64,000 nt of DNA, from NCBI GenBank assembly GCA_951640195.1, contig OX621164.1, positions 3,577,098-3,641,097 of the forward strand, given 5' to 3'. A program made the position numbers and the translations under genes. The notes beneath the pieces are model-generated. The model was not told where the DNA came from. It did not search any database and saw only the letters and a list, made by a program, of their open reading frames with translations. This stretch comes from Porpolomopsis calyptriformis. Taxonomy: Eukaryota > Basidiomycota > Agaricomycetes > Agaricales > Hygrophoraceae. Positions 45,689-56,033 of the stretch are shown here, one piece after another. Each line of letters begins with the position of its first letter. Position 1 is the stretch's first letter.

Positions 45689-46507
45689 CTACAATGGATC
45701 ATTGAACTTCCAAAGCTCCCTCTCGACCTCTAGTTCTTTTGGCCAAAGCCCGAAAACCTCATCCATAAGGTGCTGCCATGTGTGATAGGAGTCCCGATGG
45801 AAGTATGACCTGGTGTAGTCCCAGTACTCAGGAAGCCAGGCTGTGCATTCCCAATCCACGATCGCTGTCAAGCGATGATTGCTATCAATGAGTATGTTGA
45901 ATGGCGTCAAGTCGTTATGGGATAAACAGATTCGGTGAGGGGTGGAGTGCACTGCCCCCCCAAATTCCTCGAGACGGGCGCGCTCGGTAGAGTATGAGTA
46001 ATCGTAGAGGAAACGATATAAATCAGATTCGGTTTCGAACGGGCCGACTGGATTCGACGTGATCCGGAAGCATCGAAATGGCCCTCCACCAACACCGCAA
46101 ATTCGCGGGCCAGTGGAAGGTGGGGGGATGGATCGTAATTGGTCAAAACAGTTCTTCAAGTCAGATGCCAGCAGCGAGCGTTCTTCATCTGACATGGTCA
46201 TGAGAGCGGCTCGCAAAGGTTCGCCTTGTACACGAGTCATGATGATGATTGCACCGGTGGGGACAGGGATGGCGTCAATCACAGAGGGAATTGGAATGGT
46301 TGTATGTTTGGCAACAAGGCGCATCGCATCAGCCTCAGACATGTAAACATGTAAACCGACCTTCGCGTACATATTGAAGGGTAAGCGAAAGGATCGAGGT
46401 GAGGGGGTGGACCCATAGAGGCGAAGACCGATGCGTATCAATGCATTGTAGGTTGCCAAGCGCGCAGCAGAGGGAAGAAGGAGCCACAGATTGAGCAAAG
46501 CGCGCAT
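45689..46507 (-). CDS. APH-family aminoglycoside-phosphotransferase-like kinase, 272 aa
   Basis: Intronless, full length for fungal members. N-lobe: KVGLHVYMSEADAMRLVAKH, IPIPSVIDAIPV, GAIIIMTRVQGEPL. Catalytic loop ICLSHNDLTPFNILID has the HxDxxxxN pattern, and TAIVDWECTAWLPEYWDY holds the metal-binding Asp. Expanded families of this type in basidiomycetes phosphorylate unknown small molecules; resistance to aminoglycosides is not implied. All catalytic residues are present. Confidence 0.93.
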   Translation of the reverse strand: MRALLNLWLLLPSAARLATYNALIRIGLRLYGSTPSPRSFRLPFNMYAKVGLHVYMSEADAMRLVAKHTTIPIPSVIDAIPVPTGAIIIMTRVQGEPLRAALMTMSDEERSLLASDLKNCFDQLRSIPPPSTGPRICGVGGGPFRCFRITSNPVGPFETESDLYRFLYDYSYSTERARLEEFGGAVHSTPHRICLSHNDLTPFNILIDSNHRLTAIVDWECTAWLPEYWDYTRSYFHRDSYHTWQHLMDEVFGLWPKELEVERELWKFNDPL

Positions 46508-46816
46508 ACTGTATGGTTTGTGGCAAAGTTAAATTTCAGCTGTACGACTATTTATGATTTTTCGTATTTCCTGAGTGTGATCCCATATTTACGCCTTCTA
46601 GTCTCTCTTTTTCCATTCTACACACTTTCAATCCCCAAGAACAGTCCGTGATCTATTAATCCATCGAGCATCATTAACGATACAAGAATTCATCGTGTTA
46701 TTGGGCATCTACAGGTCGCCACGTAGCGCCCACAGCTGGGTGGATAGTCCCGAGTGTGCTTGACACTGTTGTTTTGTGGGGCTTGAACGCATGAGAACAA
46801 GCATGCGGATGATTTG
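46508..46816. other. intergenic, no gene supported
   Basis: About 310 bases between the APH start and the CstF-like stop, holding the APH promoter and the CstF-like 3' end. Confidence 0.5.
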
Positions 46817-47622
46817 TTAAGTGGATGCCAGGCCCAGAGTCGTTCTCTGTTTCATGCGTTGGTACGACAAAGCAAAAAAGAAGAGACGAACACGAACCAG
46901 CTGAATTACATTGGACCGCTCCGCGACCGGGAGTTGGTTGATCTGTTCAGGTGTCATCGATAGGACGCGCATGATGATTGCTTTTTGGTCATCGGGGATC
47001 GCAGCTAATGCCTCTGGTAATGGGCTCGCGCAGTGGTTACTCGTACCAGGCTGTGGTGTGGTGTATGAGGAGGAGGCTGTGGGACGATGAGGGTGGTACC
47101 GTGTGATTGTGGGTGTAGTTCCCTGGCGCCAGCACTGGTGGAGGAACGTGCGCGGACAACGGAGGCTGGGGTAGCGGTTGGGGCTGGCTATTGCCGTTCG
47201 AGTACGGGTAAGCTTGGGACACCGAGGGGGGAGTGGGGAGTGTTGGCGGGGTGGAGGTGCGATATTGTGCATGCAAGTAGGGTGGCAGGGCAGAGACTGG
47301 CTGTTGCTGCAGTTGTTGGGCTTGTGCGGCTCCGAAAGATGCCACTGTTTTCTGTTGGAGATATGTGAGGATGGTATAACGTGAGTGAAGTAATGGACGG
47401 GCCTGGAGGACATCGATGTTCACGGCGTTGATGTTTACCATGAGAGTGATGAGGGCGTAGGCGATCTGCGGTTGAGAATTCAGGATCGCGCGTGCCGATT
47501 CGGGTGTGGTTTTCTGGTGGATTAAACAGTTGGATGGAGGTCAAGATATGAATGGAACGTACCTTGAGCTGAAGGAGGAGCTCAAGCAACTGGTCCTCTG
47601 CCAGGTGGTGTGGATTTGACAT
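46817..47622 (-). CDS. CstF-64/Rna15-like hinge and C-terminal domain protein, no RRM
   Basis: Exon 1: MSNPHHLAEDQLLELLLQLK; a GTACGT..CAG intron; then TTPESARAILNSQPQIAYAL and ITLMVNINAVNIDVLQ, like the CSTF2 hinge that binds CstF-77/Rna14 and symplekin. A Gln/Pro-rich linker follows. The C-terminal three-helix domain reads EALAAIPDDQKAIIMRVLSM and TPEQINQLPVAERSNVIQL, with last exon RTTLGLAST. Missing is the N-terminal RNA-recognition motif of canonical CstF-64. A 51-base stretch (47354-47404) may be a GC-AG intron or stay in frame as coding. The join near 47060 is uncertain. Inferred role: pre-mRNA 3'-end cleavage complex subunit, with RNA binding supplied elsewhere. Start codons with beta-COP are 78 bp apart, back to back. 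Confidence 0.72.
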
Positions 47623-47699
47623 GAAGGAGAGCGTTGAAGGATATTTTACCCACGCCGGATTGCTGCTCGTCGCTCTCGACGTGTGCTGCTTTAGAAATC

Positions 47700-49620
47700 A
47701 TGCCTTCATCAGAAACACCTTGTTATACAGTCGTCTTTGAAGCCAGTTCAGAGTCGTCGTCCACCCAGGAACTCAAAGCTGGCTTAGAGAAGGGCACCGA
47801 CGAAGTCAAGATTGACACCTTGCGGAAGATTCTCATCTCCACCATCAATGGAAACCCGCAGGTAAAGTCCCTTTTATTCGTTGGTTGCGGCCATTATGTT
47901 CAGTTGGTTGACCACCGTTAGCCCACTCTCCTTATGCCAATTATTCAATATGTCATGCCCTCACGGAACAAAAAGTTGAAAAAATTGCTCCATTTTTATT
48001 GGGAAGTATGCCCAAAGTATGACGAGAACGGCAAGCTCAAGCAAGGAATGATTCTGGTTGTGTATGTGTCTCTTCATGTTCTCCAAACTCGCTAGGCTAA
48101 CTCTATCTGAAGTAATGCCATCCGTAATGACCTCGTGAGTGTTTCGAGTAGCCATCCATTTTCACCCTATGGAGACACCTTCAGCAACACCCCAATGAAT
48201 ACATTTGCGGCGCGACACTCAAATTTCCAAAGCCGCAGAGCTTCTAGAACCTCTCGTTCCCACTTGTCGTTCATGTCTTGAGCACCGCCACTCGTATGTT
48301 CGAAAGAACGCCGTCTTTGCCATCTACTCCACCTACCGCGAGTTCGAAAATCTCATACCCGATGCGCCAGAGCTCATGCAGACCTTTCTCGCCGCCGAGA
48401 CCGATGCCACTTGCAAACGTAACGCGTTCGTATTCCTTGCGCACTGCTCTATGCCGAAAGCTGTCGAATGGATTTTGAGTGTGTACGATCAGATCACTGG
48501 GCTCGAAGAGTTGTTACAGATGAGCATTATTGAAATAATCCGACTGGATTCCAAGAACGACTCGGCACATCGGGCAAGTTATTTTCTCCTTTGAAGATCA
48601 GGTCTGACTGACTGAAATATTCTATCAGACTCGCTACATCCGCTGCATACTCGACCTTCTTGGCGCCTCCTCGCATGCTGTCAAGTATGAGGCGGCTACC
48701 ACTCTCACCACACTCACACAAAATCCCGTGGCAGTGAAAGGTAAGTTTCAACTACGTCTGGGATGGTGAGAAGGTTTACATTGATGTCACTTTAGCCGCC
48801 GCTTCATGTCTCGCCAACCTCGTCATCAAAGAGTCGGATAACAATGTTAAACTTATTGTCTTAGATCGTCTAGATGCGCTTCGTTCAAAACACGGCCCTG
48901 TGCTTGACAGTCTTATCATGGACGTCCTTCAGGTTCTCTCAAGGTTCATTTTGCCCCCCATCTATTCTTCCAGGTATTCTAAATTGTATCGTTGAGTAGT
49001 GCCGACATGGAAGTCCGACGGAAAGCCATTAACATCGCCCTAACTATGACTTCGAGTCGGAATGTCGAGGAAGTTGTATTATTCCTCAAGAAACAACTGC
49101 AGAAGACCCAGGAGCAGGACTTTGAGAAGGTAAGAGATGTCATCGTTCTCAGCAATGTACATCTCTAACCGTGTTTGGATGCTAGGCCCCCGAGTATAGG
49201 CAACTCCTCGTCCAATCCATCCATGTTACTGCCATCAAGTTTTCCGAAGTAGCGGCGAGCGTTGTGCATGCGTTGATGGAGTTTCTAGGTGACTCAAGCA
49301 ATCCTTCTGCGCTCGATGTGGTCGCGTTTGTCCGGTGCGTAAATAGCTATCAAGTGCCATCACTGACTGAATTTTTTTTTCCCTCAAAAAAGCGAGGTAG
49401 TGGAAAGGTTCCCTCACCTACGACAGACAATCTGCGAAAAGTTACACCAAACCCTTGGAGAGATCAAGTCTGGCAAGGTCTTCCGCGGTGTGCTGTGGAT
49501 CTTAGGCGAGTACATTATATAGGGTATTCAGCAGGAGGTCAGGGTTATTGCAGGGTTCAGGAGCTACTTTTACAGGGTGAAGTGCCAAATAAGCAGGATA
49601 TCATGTAGTAAACTATATAA
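47700..49620 (+). pseudogene. SEC26: coatomer beta subunit (beta-COP/Sec26), N-terminal half only
   Basis: Multi-exon, continuous from MPSSETPCYTVVFEASSESS through LKAGLEKGTDEVKIDTLRKI, LLMPIIQYVMPSRNKKLKKL, HFYWEVCPKYDENGKL, QHPNEYICGATLKFL, SCLEHRHSYVRKNAVFAIYS, NDSAHRTRYIRCILDLLGAS, SSADMEVRRKAINIALTMTS and FRGVLWILGEY. These are the N-terminal HEAT repeats of beta-COP, which coats Golgi-to-ER vesicles. Full-length proteins have about 950 residues; homology ends near residue 460-480 at about 49510. What follows (GGQGYCRVQELLLQGEVPNK and a stop) does not look like the family, and a palindrome and minisatellite begin at 49694. Either the gene is truncated by a rearrangement, or its second half lies beyond an insertion, or the assembly is misjoined here. 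Confidence 0.8.
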
Positions 49621-49693
49621 ATGTAACAAGGGGAATTATGGGAAAAGGATCTACATCTAAGAAAAATACCCATTGACAAATGGATGGGGATGA

Positions 49694-49775
49694 GGAGAAT
49701 GAGGGTTGGAGGATGTGTACCAAGTCCAAGGTGATCACCTCAGACTTGGTACACATCCTCCAACCCTCATTCTCC
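49694..49775. repeat. 82-nt palindrome
   Basis: Perfect inverted symmetry about 49734/49735 except for two mismatched pairs near the centre; arms read GGAGAATGAGGGTTGGAGGA outward to the centre GTGATCAC. A minisatellite follows immediately. It looks like a terminal or subterminal structure of a mobile element, or a rearrangement junction. Confidence 0.9.
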
Positions 49776-49780
49776 ACATG

Positions 49781-49935
49781 TCTGATATGCGCATATCATT
49801 CAAGTCCGATGTGCATATCTCATTCAGTCCGATATGCTCATATCCTCCAAGTCTGATGTGCGCATATCATTCAAGTCTGATGTGCGCATCTCATTCAGTC
49901 CGATGTGTGCATACTGGACATCTATGATATGCGCT
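49781..49935 (+). repeat. 23-24-bp minisatellite, about 6 copies
   Basis: Units start at 49781, 49805, 49828, 49852, 49876, 49899 and 49920 with core TCYGATRTGCGCATATCATT. Copies alternate between 23 and 24 bp and carry a few substitutions. Confidence 0.85.
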
Positions 49936-50209
49936 ATTTCAATCATGCTCAGTTCAGATATACAACATGGTAACAGTATAAGTAGTTTCTTAGTTGTATC
50001 AGGCTGATTAATCCTAGTTAGAAGTAGTAACTTAAATTGACTTAATGAATATTGTTGTTCAGGACTTATAAAATCAGATAAGGCAAGCTAGACATGAATG
50101 AATGAATTACAAAAGAAACTAAGATTATAATACAAAAAGCATATACAAGATATACATGAAATTAAAAAAGAAACTAAGATTAAGATTAAAGTAAAATTAT
50201 TATACCCCT
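49936..50209. other. AT-rich spacer
   Basis: Simple AT-rich sequence with two copies of an AAAAGAAACTAAGATTA motif; no coding potential seen. Confidence 0.5.
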
Positions 50210-51330
50210 TCAACATCTTTCTCTAGCTGATCCCCAACAGACTGAGTATCCTTGGACAGGAGAAGGGAGTCTTGAGTGTTGAGGGTGGGAGGAAGAATGG
50301 GAGGGAGGGGGATGTTGAGAGGGGGAGGAGGGGTGATGGAGGAGGAGGTGATGGTGGTGGTGGAGTGAGGGGGAGGGGGAGGGGGAGTTGGGGCAGGGAT
50401 GGGGGCAGGGATGGGAGCAGGGATGGGGGTAGAGGAGGAGGAGGGAAGGGAGATGGGGGCAGACTGGGTGCTGAGGGGCTCAGCTGGGCCATCCCACAGA
50501 GGGATGCAGGTCTGGTGGGGGGACAGAGAATCATCAAGAGCAGAGAGAGCAGCAAGGAGCTGCTCCCCCCTCCTCTCGGCCTAGTACTGGGACGTGTGGA
50601 CCTCCATGACGAGGGTCCGGACCTCGACGAGAATCTTCATCAGGAGTTGTTCAACTCCTGACAGACAGATCGCAGGGGCGGGGGCAGCCACGTAGACCTC
50701 GGAGAGGCTGCCGACCTGCTTCTTCTTGGTAGGGCGGGGGTGGTCGTCGACCTCCTCATCATTGCTATCGTCGTCATCGCTGTTGTCATCAGCGTCGGCT
50801 GCATCATCCGACTGCGGGATGCATTGCGCTTTGGCGCTGACGCATGCGCGGCAGGTGGTGCCGCGGCTTGTGGATAGGGGGGCGATGCACGTAAGCTCGA
50901 GCTTCATGCATCTCTTGCATACAATAGACCTAGATAGAATAAGAATAAAATAAAATGTTAGTAAAAAGAGAGAGGGGGAGGGGGGGACTTACGTGTCGCG
51001 CTGCCATTTCTTTCCTTTCGAGGAGGCAGCGGAGGGGTTGGAGGGGGATACGCGGCCGTACTGGCGCACACCCTTGGGCTTCTGGCCACGCTGTGCAACC
51101 TCGCGTTCGCGAGCCTGCGCCCTCCTGTGGGTCTTGGCGCGTTTGCGGGCCTCTGCGCGCTTGCATTCCTCGACGCGTCTCTTCTCCTTGGCTTCGCGTT
51201 CTTGCTCTCTGCGGCACTCTTCTTCTTCTTCTCGACGCTTCCGTTCGCGTTCTTCAGCCTTGAGTTGACGGGCGGCTTCGAGTTTCTTCCTGAGCTGAGC
51301 CATTTGGGCTTCCAGCTCAGTTGACGACAT
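50210..51330 (-). pseudogene. coiled-coil / Cys6-type zinc-binding protein, broken by a stop
   Basis: Exon 1 (51330-50994) is a strongly charged coiled coil (LEAQMAQLRKKLEAARQLKA; ERKRREEEEECRREQERE). After a GTAAGT..CTAG intron comes CKRCMKLELTCIA and TTCRACVSAKAQC, six cysteines in the pattern of the repetitive Zn2Cys6-like proteins found in many copies in mushroom genomes. An acidic patch (DDAADADDNSDDDDSNDEE) follows. A TAG at 50583-50581 interrupts the frame, yet in-frame protein-like sequence continues (AERRGEQLLAALSALDDSLS, Pro/Ile-rich repeats, EKDVEGV) to 50210. So either a C-terminally shortened protein or a pseudogene. Probably element-derived; DNA binding is only inferred. Confidence 0.55.
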
Positions 51331-51539
51331 GGCTTGAGCTTTGAGAGAGGGGAGAGGGTAGGTGAGAGGAGAGGGTGGGTGGATGGGTGAGAGAGCGAGA
51401 AGAATGAAGAGAGAGACGAGAACAATCTCTCTTATAAAGTGACGAATTGAAACTCAGACAGGCACGTGAAGAGTACAAACAGAGGACAAACGGCTGAAAA
51501 AGGCAAATCGGCCACACAGTGGATGACAAAGCTTGTGGC

Positions 51540-51720
51540 TAGTGTTGCCATGGCTTGGTTCATAAACCGCTAGCCGACAAGCTGAGCCATTTGTCAGCCG
51601 AGCTGAGCCGACACTTTGGCTAAGGGCTACCGGCGGCTCGAAAGCCGGGGCTGAGCGGCTCAGTGTGGTTTAGAGCGGCTAAGCTACAGCTCGATGCCTA
51701 ATTTAGTCTTGATCACGCAA
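51540..51720. repeat. imperfect GAGCCG/CGGCTC-rich repeat patch
   Basis: Clustered short motifs (AGCGGCT, GAGCCG, CGGCTC) in both orientations, able to form several small hairpins. No coding sequence. Confidence 0.5.
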
Positions 51721-53395
51721 CTGTGCAACCAGTGCTGTTCGAGTGTGCCCACATTGTTGCATCCTTCACCTTCACTTGCCTTGGTCAATCAGGACCATTG
51801 ATGTGAGAAGGGGATCTCATTTCTCTGCCTTATTCGATGAGGAAACCAAGATGCCCATCACCAGACTTTGAGCTACTCCTCAGCATACTCTTTGACGACG
51901 ATCCCGCTCAGTTTCGCTTCGTTTCATACCATATCTATATCCTTCGATTCACATTTTCGAGAGCTTTCTGACGGTTCCAAGCTCATACGATCCGGCATGG
52001 TGGTTGCACAGATATTTGCGTTTCCTTGTTGTGACACACCTGGATGATTGATTTAGCGATATCGACAGTTTGACAGCTTATCTCTTGTTCGTTTTTGGGT
52101 CTTGATAAGTCCCCTTTCATGCCTTTCTAACAAGCCTGATATCACTCAGATCCGCTCACTCGTCGTTGACCAACACCTTGTCTTTATACCCCTCCCAGTA
52201 CATATTGCCCAATTTCGCCTTCGCTCGATTCCCCATGAATCCCTCGTCGCTTGCATTCCCTTTTGTTCGCCTCGTCAATCGCTTCAAAATGACCACGCAT
52301 TTGTAGGATTCCGTTCACTGGTTGCAAAGATATTCCCTTTTTCTTTTTTTTAGCCCAGATAGGATCATGATTTGGTCATATCTCCAGATCGACACCCTGG
52401 ATCCACCCTATCTTTTGATCGTTACGACTCCTCGTTCATACGTCTCCAACGACCCCAAGATCATCCATATCTGTCCACGCATTATCAACCAACGACATAC
52501 CTCTCCTCCTCCCCCTTATTATTAGGCAGCCCGATTTCGTGGCTATTTCCTCATCGTTTCGGACCGCTAGACACTCGTTCTAGACCGCCTTATTGAGCCC
52601 TTTACGGTCGCCTTATCCGCCTTCCTCCATTTCGCCTCCTCCATCATCGCTGTTGTTGTTTTTTGCCGCCTTAGATTTTGGATACCCATCCAGACCAATC
52701 TGTTGATATCCCCATCGTTTTTGACTCGTTTCTTTTTGTTGGGTGCTCGTTTTGTGCCCCTCGACTTCGTCTCTCAGTGCCATCATCGTTCCCAGTCCGA
52801 ATCCAGTCACTTATTCGCCAACTTTCGCTTTTTCAACTATACACTCATCATTTTCATGCTATTTCTTCGACTCAGCCTAATTTTGAATTTTGCGAATGTC
52901 GTGAAGCCCAGCGAGATCGTTCAGTTGCCGCTGAATGATGAGCAACTGGTAGGCTTGGACACATCGACAAGTGTGGGCTTTCTGTCTCGAGGGAAGCTCA
53001 AGGGCCTGCGAATGGGGAAGGGGATGAGAGAGAACCTCTTCGAGAGCTTTGGAACGATGAAGGGGACAACTTTTTCATGCATGCAGCTACCACTGGACCA
53101 AGCAGCGTTGTGATAGACAGAGGTAGAGGAGAGCCTGGAACCCCTACTGCCGGTCCTGAGGTCAGTTCTGAACCTCACTGCATTGTATAGCTCAAACACC
53201 ATCTAGGACTTTATGGCCTCATGTCTGCCTCATGCATGAAGGCATTTGATGTAAGAGCTTGGATGCTCGGATGCTCGGATGCCCGGCCCAGAATGCAGTG
53301 TCTTTTTGTATGTATTACCAATTATCTGCTGCACGCATTCACCTTGAGCTTTGGGCTTTATAGGCTGGCCAACCACTCCATCCTCATCCACTACC
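51721..53395. other. noncoding stretch, no gene supported
   Basis: About 1.7 kb with T/C-rich open stretches of up to 136 codons on the plus strand. None has motif, splice structure or family resemblance I can defend; it could be a long 5' region or decayed element sequence. Confidence 0.4.
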
Positions 53396-53853
53396 ATGGC
53401 ACGTCAATCCCCTCGCAAAAAGACTACCACTGTCTTTCCCAATGGAGCCATTCAGAGCTCCTTCCGACTGCAAAGTCAGTTCTTTTTAGAACATTCCCGG
53501 AATAGCTGACAAAGCTGATTCCTCCAGAACCTCCACCTATCGACGAATCTCTGCCAAAACCCTGCCGAAGTACAAGACAGGTGCATAGCACTGAAGAACC
53601 TAGTGCTGCACCTCCAGCTGTTATTGGCTCACCGAAGAAAGGTAAAGGCAAGAAGAAAGCTGCCAAAGTAACAAGCTCTCTCCCCCCCCCACCCTGTGGT
53701 CACTCTCGTCGTGCACGTCAGCAAGACCCAAGTTCATCAGGCCAGGCTGAAGCACAACTGTCGCGGCCTCCTCCACCATCAGGGACCCATTATCAACAAA
53801 ATGACCAAAATGCTGGCACAAAATTAATTCAAAATTCTTTGGGGGATCGTTAG
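53396..53853 (+). pseudogene. short basic Pro/Ser-rich protein, probably the 5' end of an element ORF
   Basis: Exon 1 begins MARQSPRKKTTTVFPNGAIQ; a GTCAGT..CCAG intron joins in phase to PPPIDESLPKPCRSTRQVHS and on through GSPKKGKGKKKAAKV to a TAG at 53851-53853. Composition resembles the disordered N-terminal tails that start large element-encoded proteins in basidiomycetes. It ends just before the satellite array, so the body of the gene is gone. Function cannot be assigned. Confidence 0.45.
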
Positions 53854-53919
53854 GGCATCCCAATACAATCAGTTTAAGCCATAAATTAAAAAAATCGGCG
53901 GTCCCATTCTTGAGATATA

Positions 53920-55985
53920 TGTAAAATACTCCATTTATACCATTATGTAGCCCAGCTATTGTATTGCACTCTATAAATCACAATTTCATGTCCATTCGAT
54001 AGGCACAGTGAACTAATGGTGGGCCCACAGAAAATTCCGATTTTTAGAGCATTTGGTATGTCGTGGTGGAAGATAGTAAGGTTTTAGGAGGAGGCATAAG
54101 TATAAGTAGCTATAGACTGCTCTAAAAATCGGGGTTTCATATTCAATCGATAGCCCCAGTGTCATAGAGGTGGGGAATACAAAAATCCCGATTTATGGAC
54201 CATTTGGGGTACCGCAATCAGTGATATAAGGGGTATGGGGGGGGTATATCTCCAACTTATCACAGAGCTCTTTAAAAATCAGGATTTTATGTTCAATCGA
54301 TAGCACTAGTGTCACAGATACTGGGAATACAAAAATCCTGATTTATAGACCATTTGGGGTACCGCAATAAGCTATATAAGGGGTATGGGGGGGTATATCT
54401 CCAACTTATCACAGAGCTCTTTAAAAATCAGGATTTCATGTTCAATCGATAGCAGTAGTGTCATAGAGGCTCGGAATAACAAAATCCTGATGTATAGGCA
54501 GAATAAGGTACCGCAATAAGCTATATAAGGGGTATGGGGGGGTATATCTCCAACTTATTACAGAGGTCTTTAAAAACCTGGGTTTTATATTCAATCAATA
54601 GCCCCAGTGTCATAGAGGTGGGGAATACAAAAATCCTAAGTTATAGACCATTTGGGGTACCGCAATCAGTTATATAAGGGGTATGGGGGGGTATATCTCC
54701 AACTTATTACAGACATCTTTAAACATCATAATTTCATGTTCAATCAATAGCACTAGTGTCATAGATGCTCGGAATAACAATATATGGGTAGAATAAGGCA
54801 CTCCAATAAGGTATATAAAGGGTATGAGGGAGTATATCTCCAACTTATCACAGACCTCTTTAAACATCACAATTTCATGTTCAATCAATAGCACCAGTGT
54901 TATAGATGCTCGGAATAACAATATATGGTCAGAATGAGGTACTGCAATAAGCTATATAAGGGGTATGGGGGAGTATATCTCCAACTTATCACAGACCTCT
55001 TTAAACATCACAATTTCATGTTCAATCAATAGCACCAGTGTTACAGATGCTCGGAATGACAATATATGGACAGAATGAGGCACTGCAATAAGCTATATAA
55101 GGGGTATAGGGGGGTATATCTCTAACTTATCACAGAGCTCTCTGAGCATCAGGATTTCATGTTCAATCAATAGCACCTGTGTTACAAACATTGGGAATAG
55201 TCCAATCATCATGTGTAGATAGACTGGGGTGCCGCAAGAAGTATACAGGAGGTAGGGGGGGGTATACCTTCAAGTTATCACAGAGCTCTCTGAGCATCAG
55301 GATTTCATGTTCAATCAATAGCATTAGTGTTATAAACATTGGGAATAGTCTAATCCTCGTGTATGGATTGACTAGGGTGCCGCAATAAGTATATAAGATA
55401 TCATGGGGTGGTATACCTTTAACTTATCAGAGAGCTCTCTAAGCATCGGGATTTTATGTTAAATCAACAGCATTAGTGTTACAAAGGTCAGGAGTAGTCT
55501 AATCCTCATGTGTGGAATGATTGGGGTATAGTATGTAAGAAGTATCGGATGATATACCTTCAACTTATCACAGAGCTCTCCGAGTATCAGGATTTTATGT
55601 TCAATCAATAGCATGAGTATTACAAAGGTTAGGAATAGTTCAATCATCATGTGTGGATTAACTAGGGTGCCGCAATAAGTATACAACAGGTATGGGAGGG
55701 TATACCTTCAACTTATCAGAGAGCCCTCTAAGCATCAGGATTTTATGTTCAATCAATAGCATTGGTGCTACAAACATCAGGAGTAGTCCAATCCTCATGT
55801 GTGGAATAATTGGGGTACCGTAATTAGCATGCAAGAGGTATCAGAGGTTATACCTTCAACTTCTCACCGAGCTCTCTAACCATCAGCATGTTATGTTCAA
55901 TCAATAGCATTAGTGTGATAACATCCCAGAATAACCACATCCCCATGGGCAGACTGATTGGGGTACCACAATGAGCAGTGTAACA
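53920..55985. repeat. satellite array, 14 units, 141-151-bp period
   Basis: An anchor (CAATCRATAGC and variants) recurs at 53993, 54144, 54294, 54443, 54592, 54741, 54882, 55023, 55164, 55312, 55461, 55602, 55750 and 55898. Spacings are 151, 150, 149, 149, 149, 141, 141, 141, 148, 149, 141, 148 and 148. Each unit has a TATATAAGGGGTATGGGGG-like G-run, a CTCCAACTTATCACAGA-like block and a GGGGTACCGCAATAAG-like block. Divergence increases toward the right. No coding capacity. Confidence 0.9.
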
Positions 55986-56033
55986 CATATAGGTAGAATA
56001 GACCTGTGAATATATAATCTTCAAATCGATACA

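Noticed and set aside
51901..53200. Several plus-strand open stretches of 67-136 codons
   Set aside because: T/C-rich low-complexity translations without conserved-looking blocks or consistent splicing.
53920..55985. CRISPR-like array
   Set aside because: The repeated units are whole 141-151-bp tandem monomers without unique spacers, and the genome is eukaryotic; it is a satellite.
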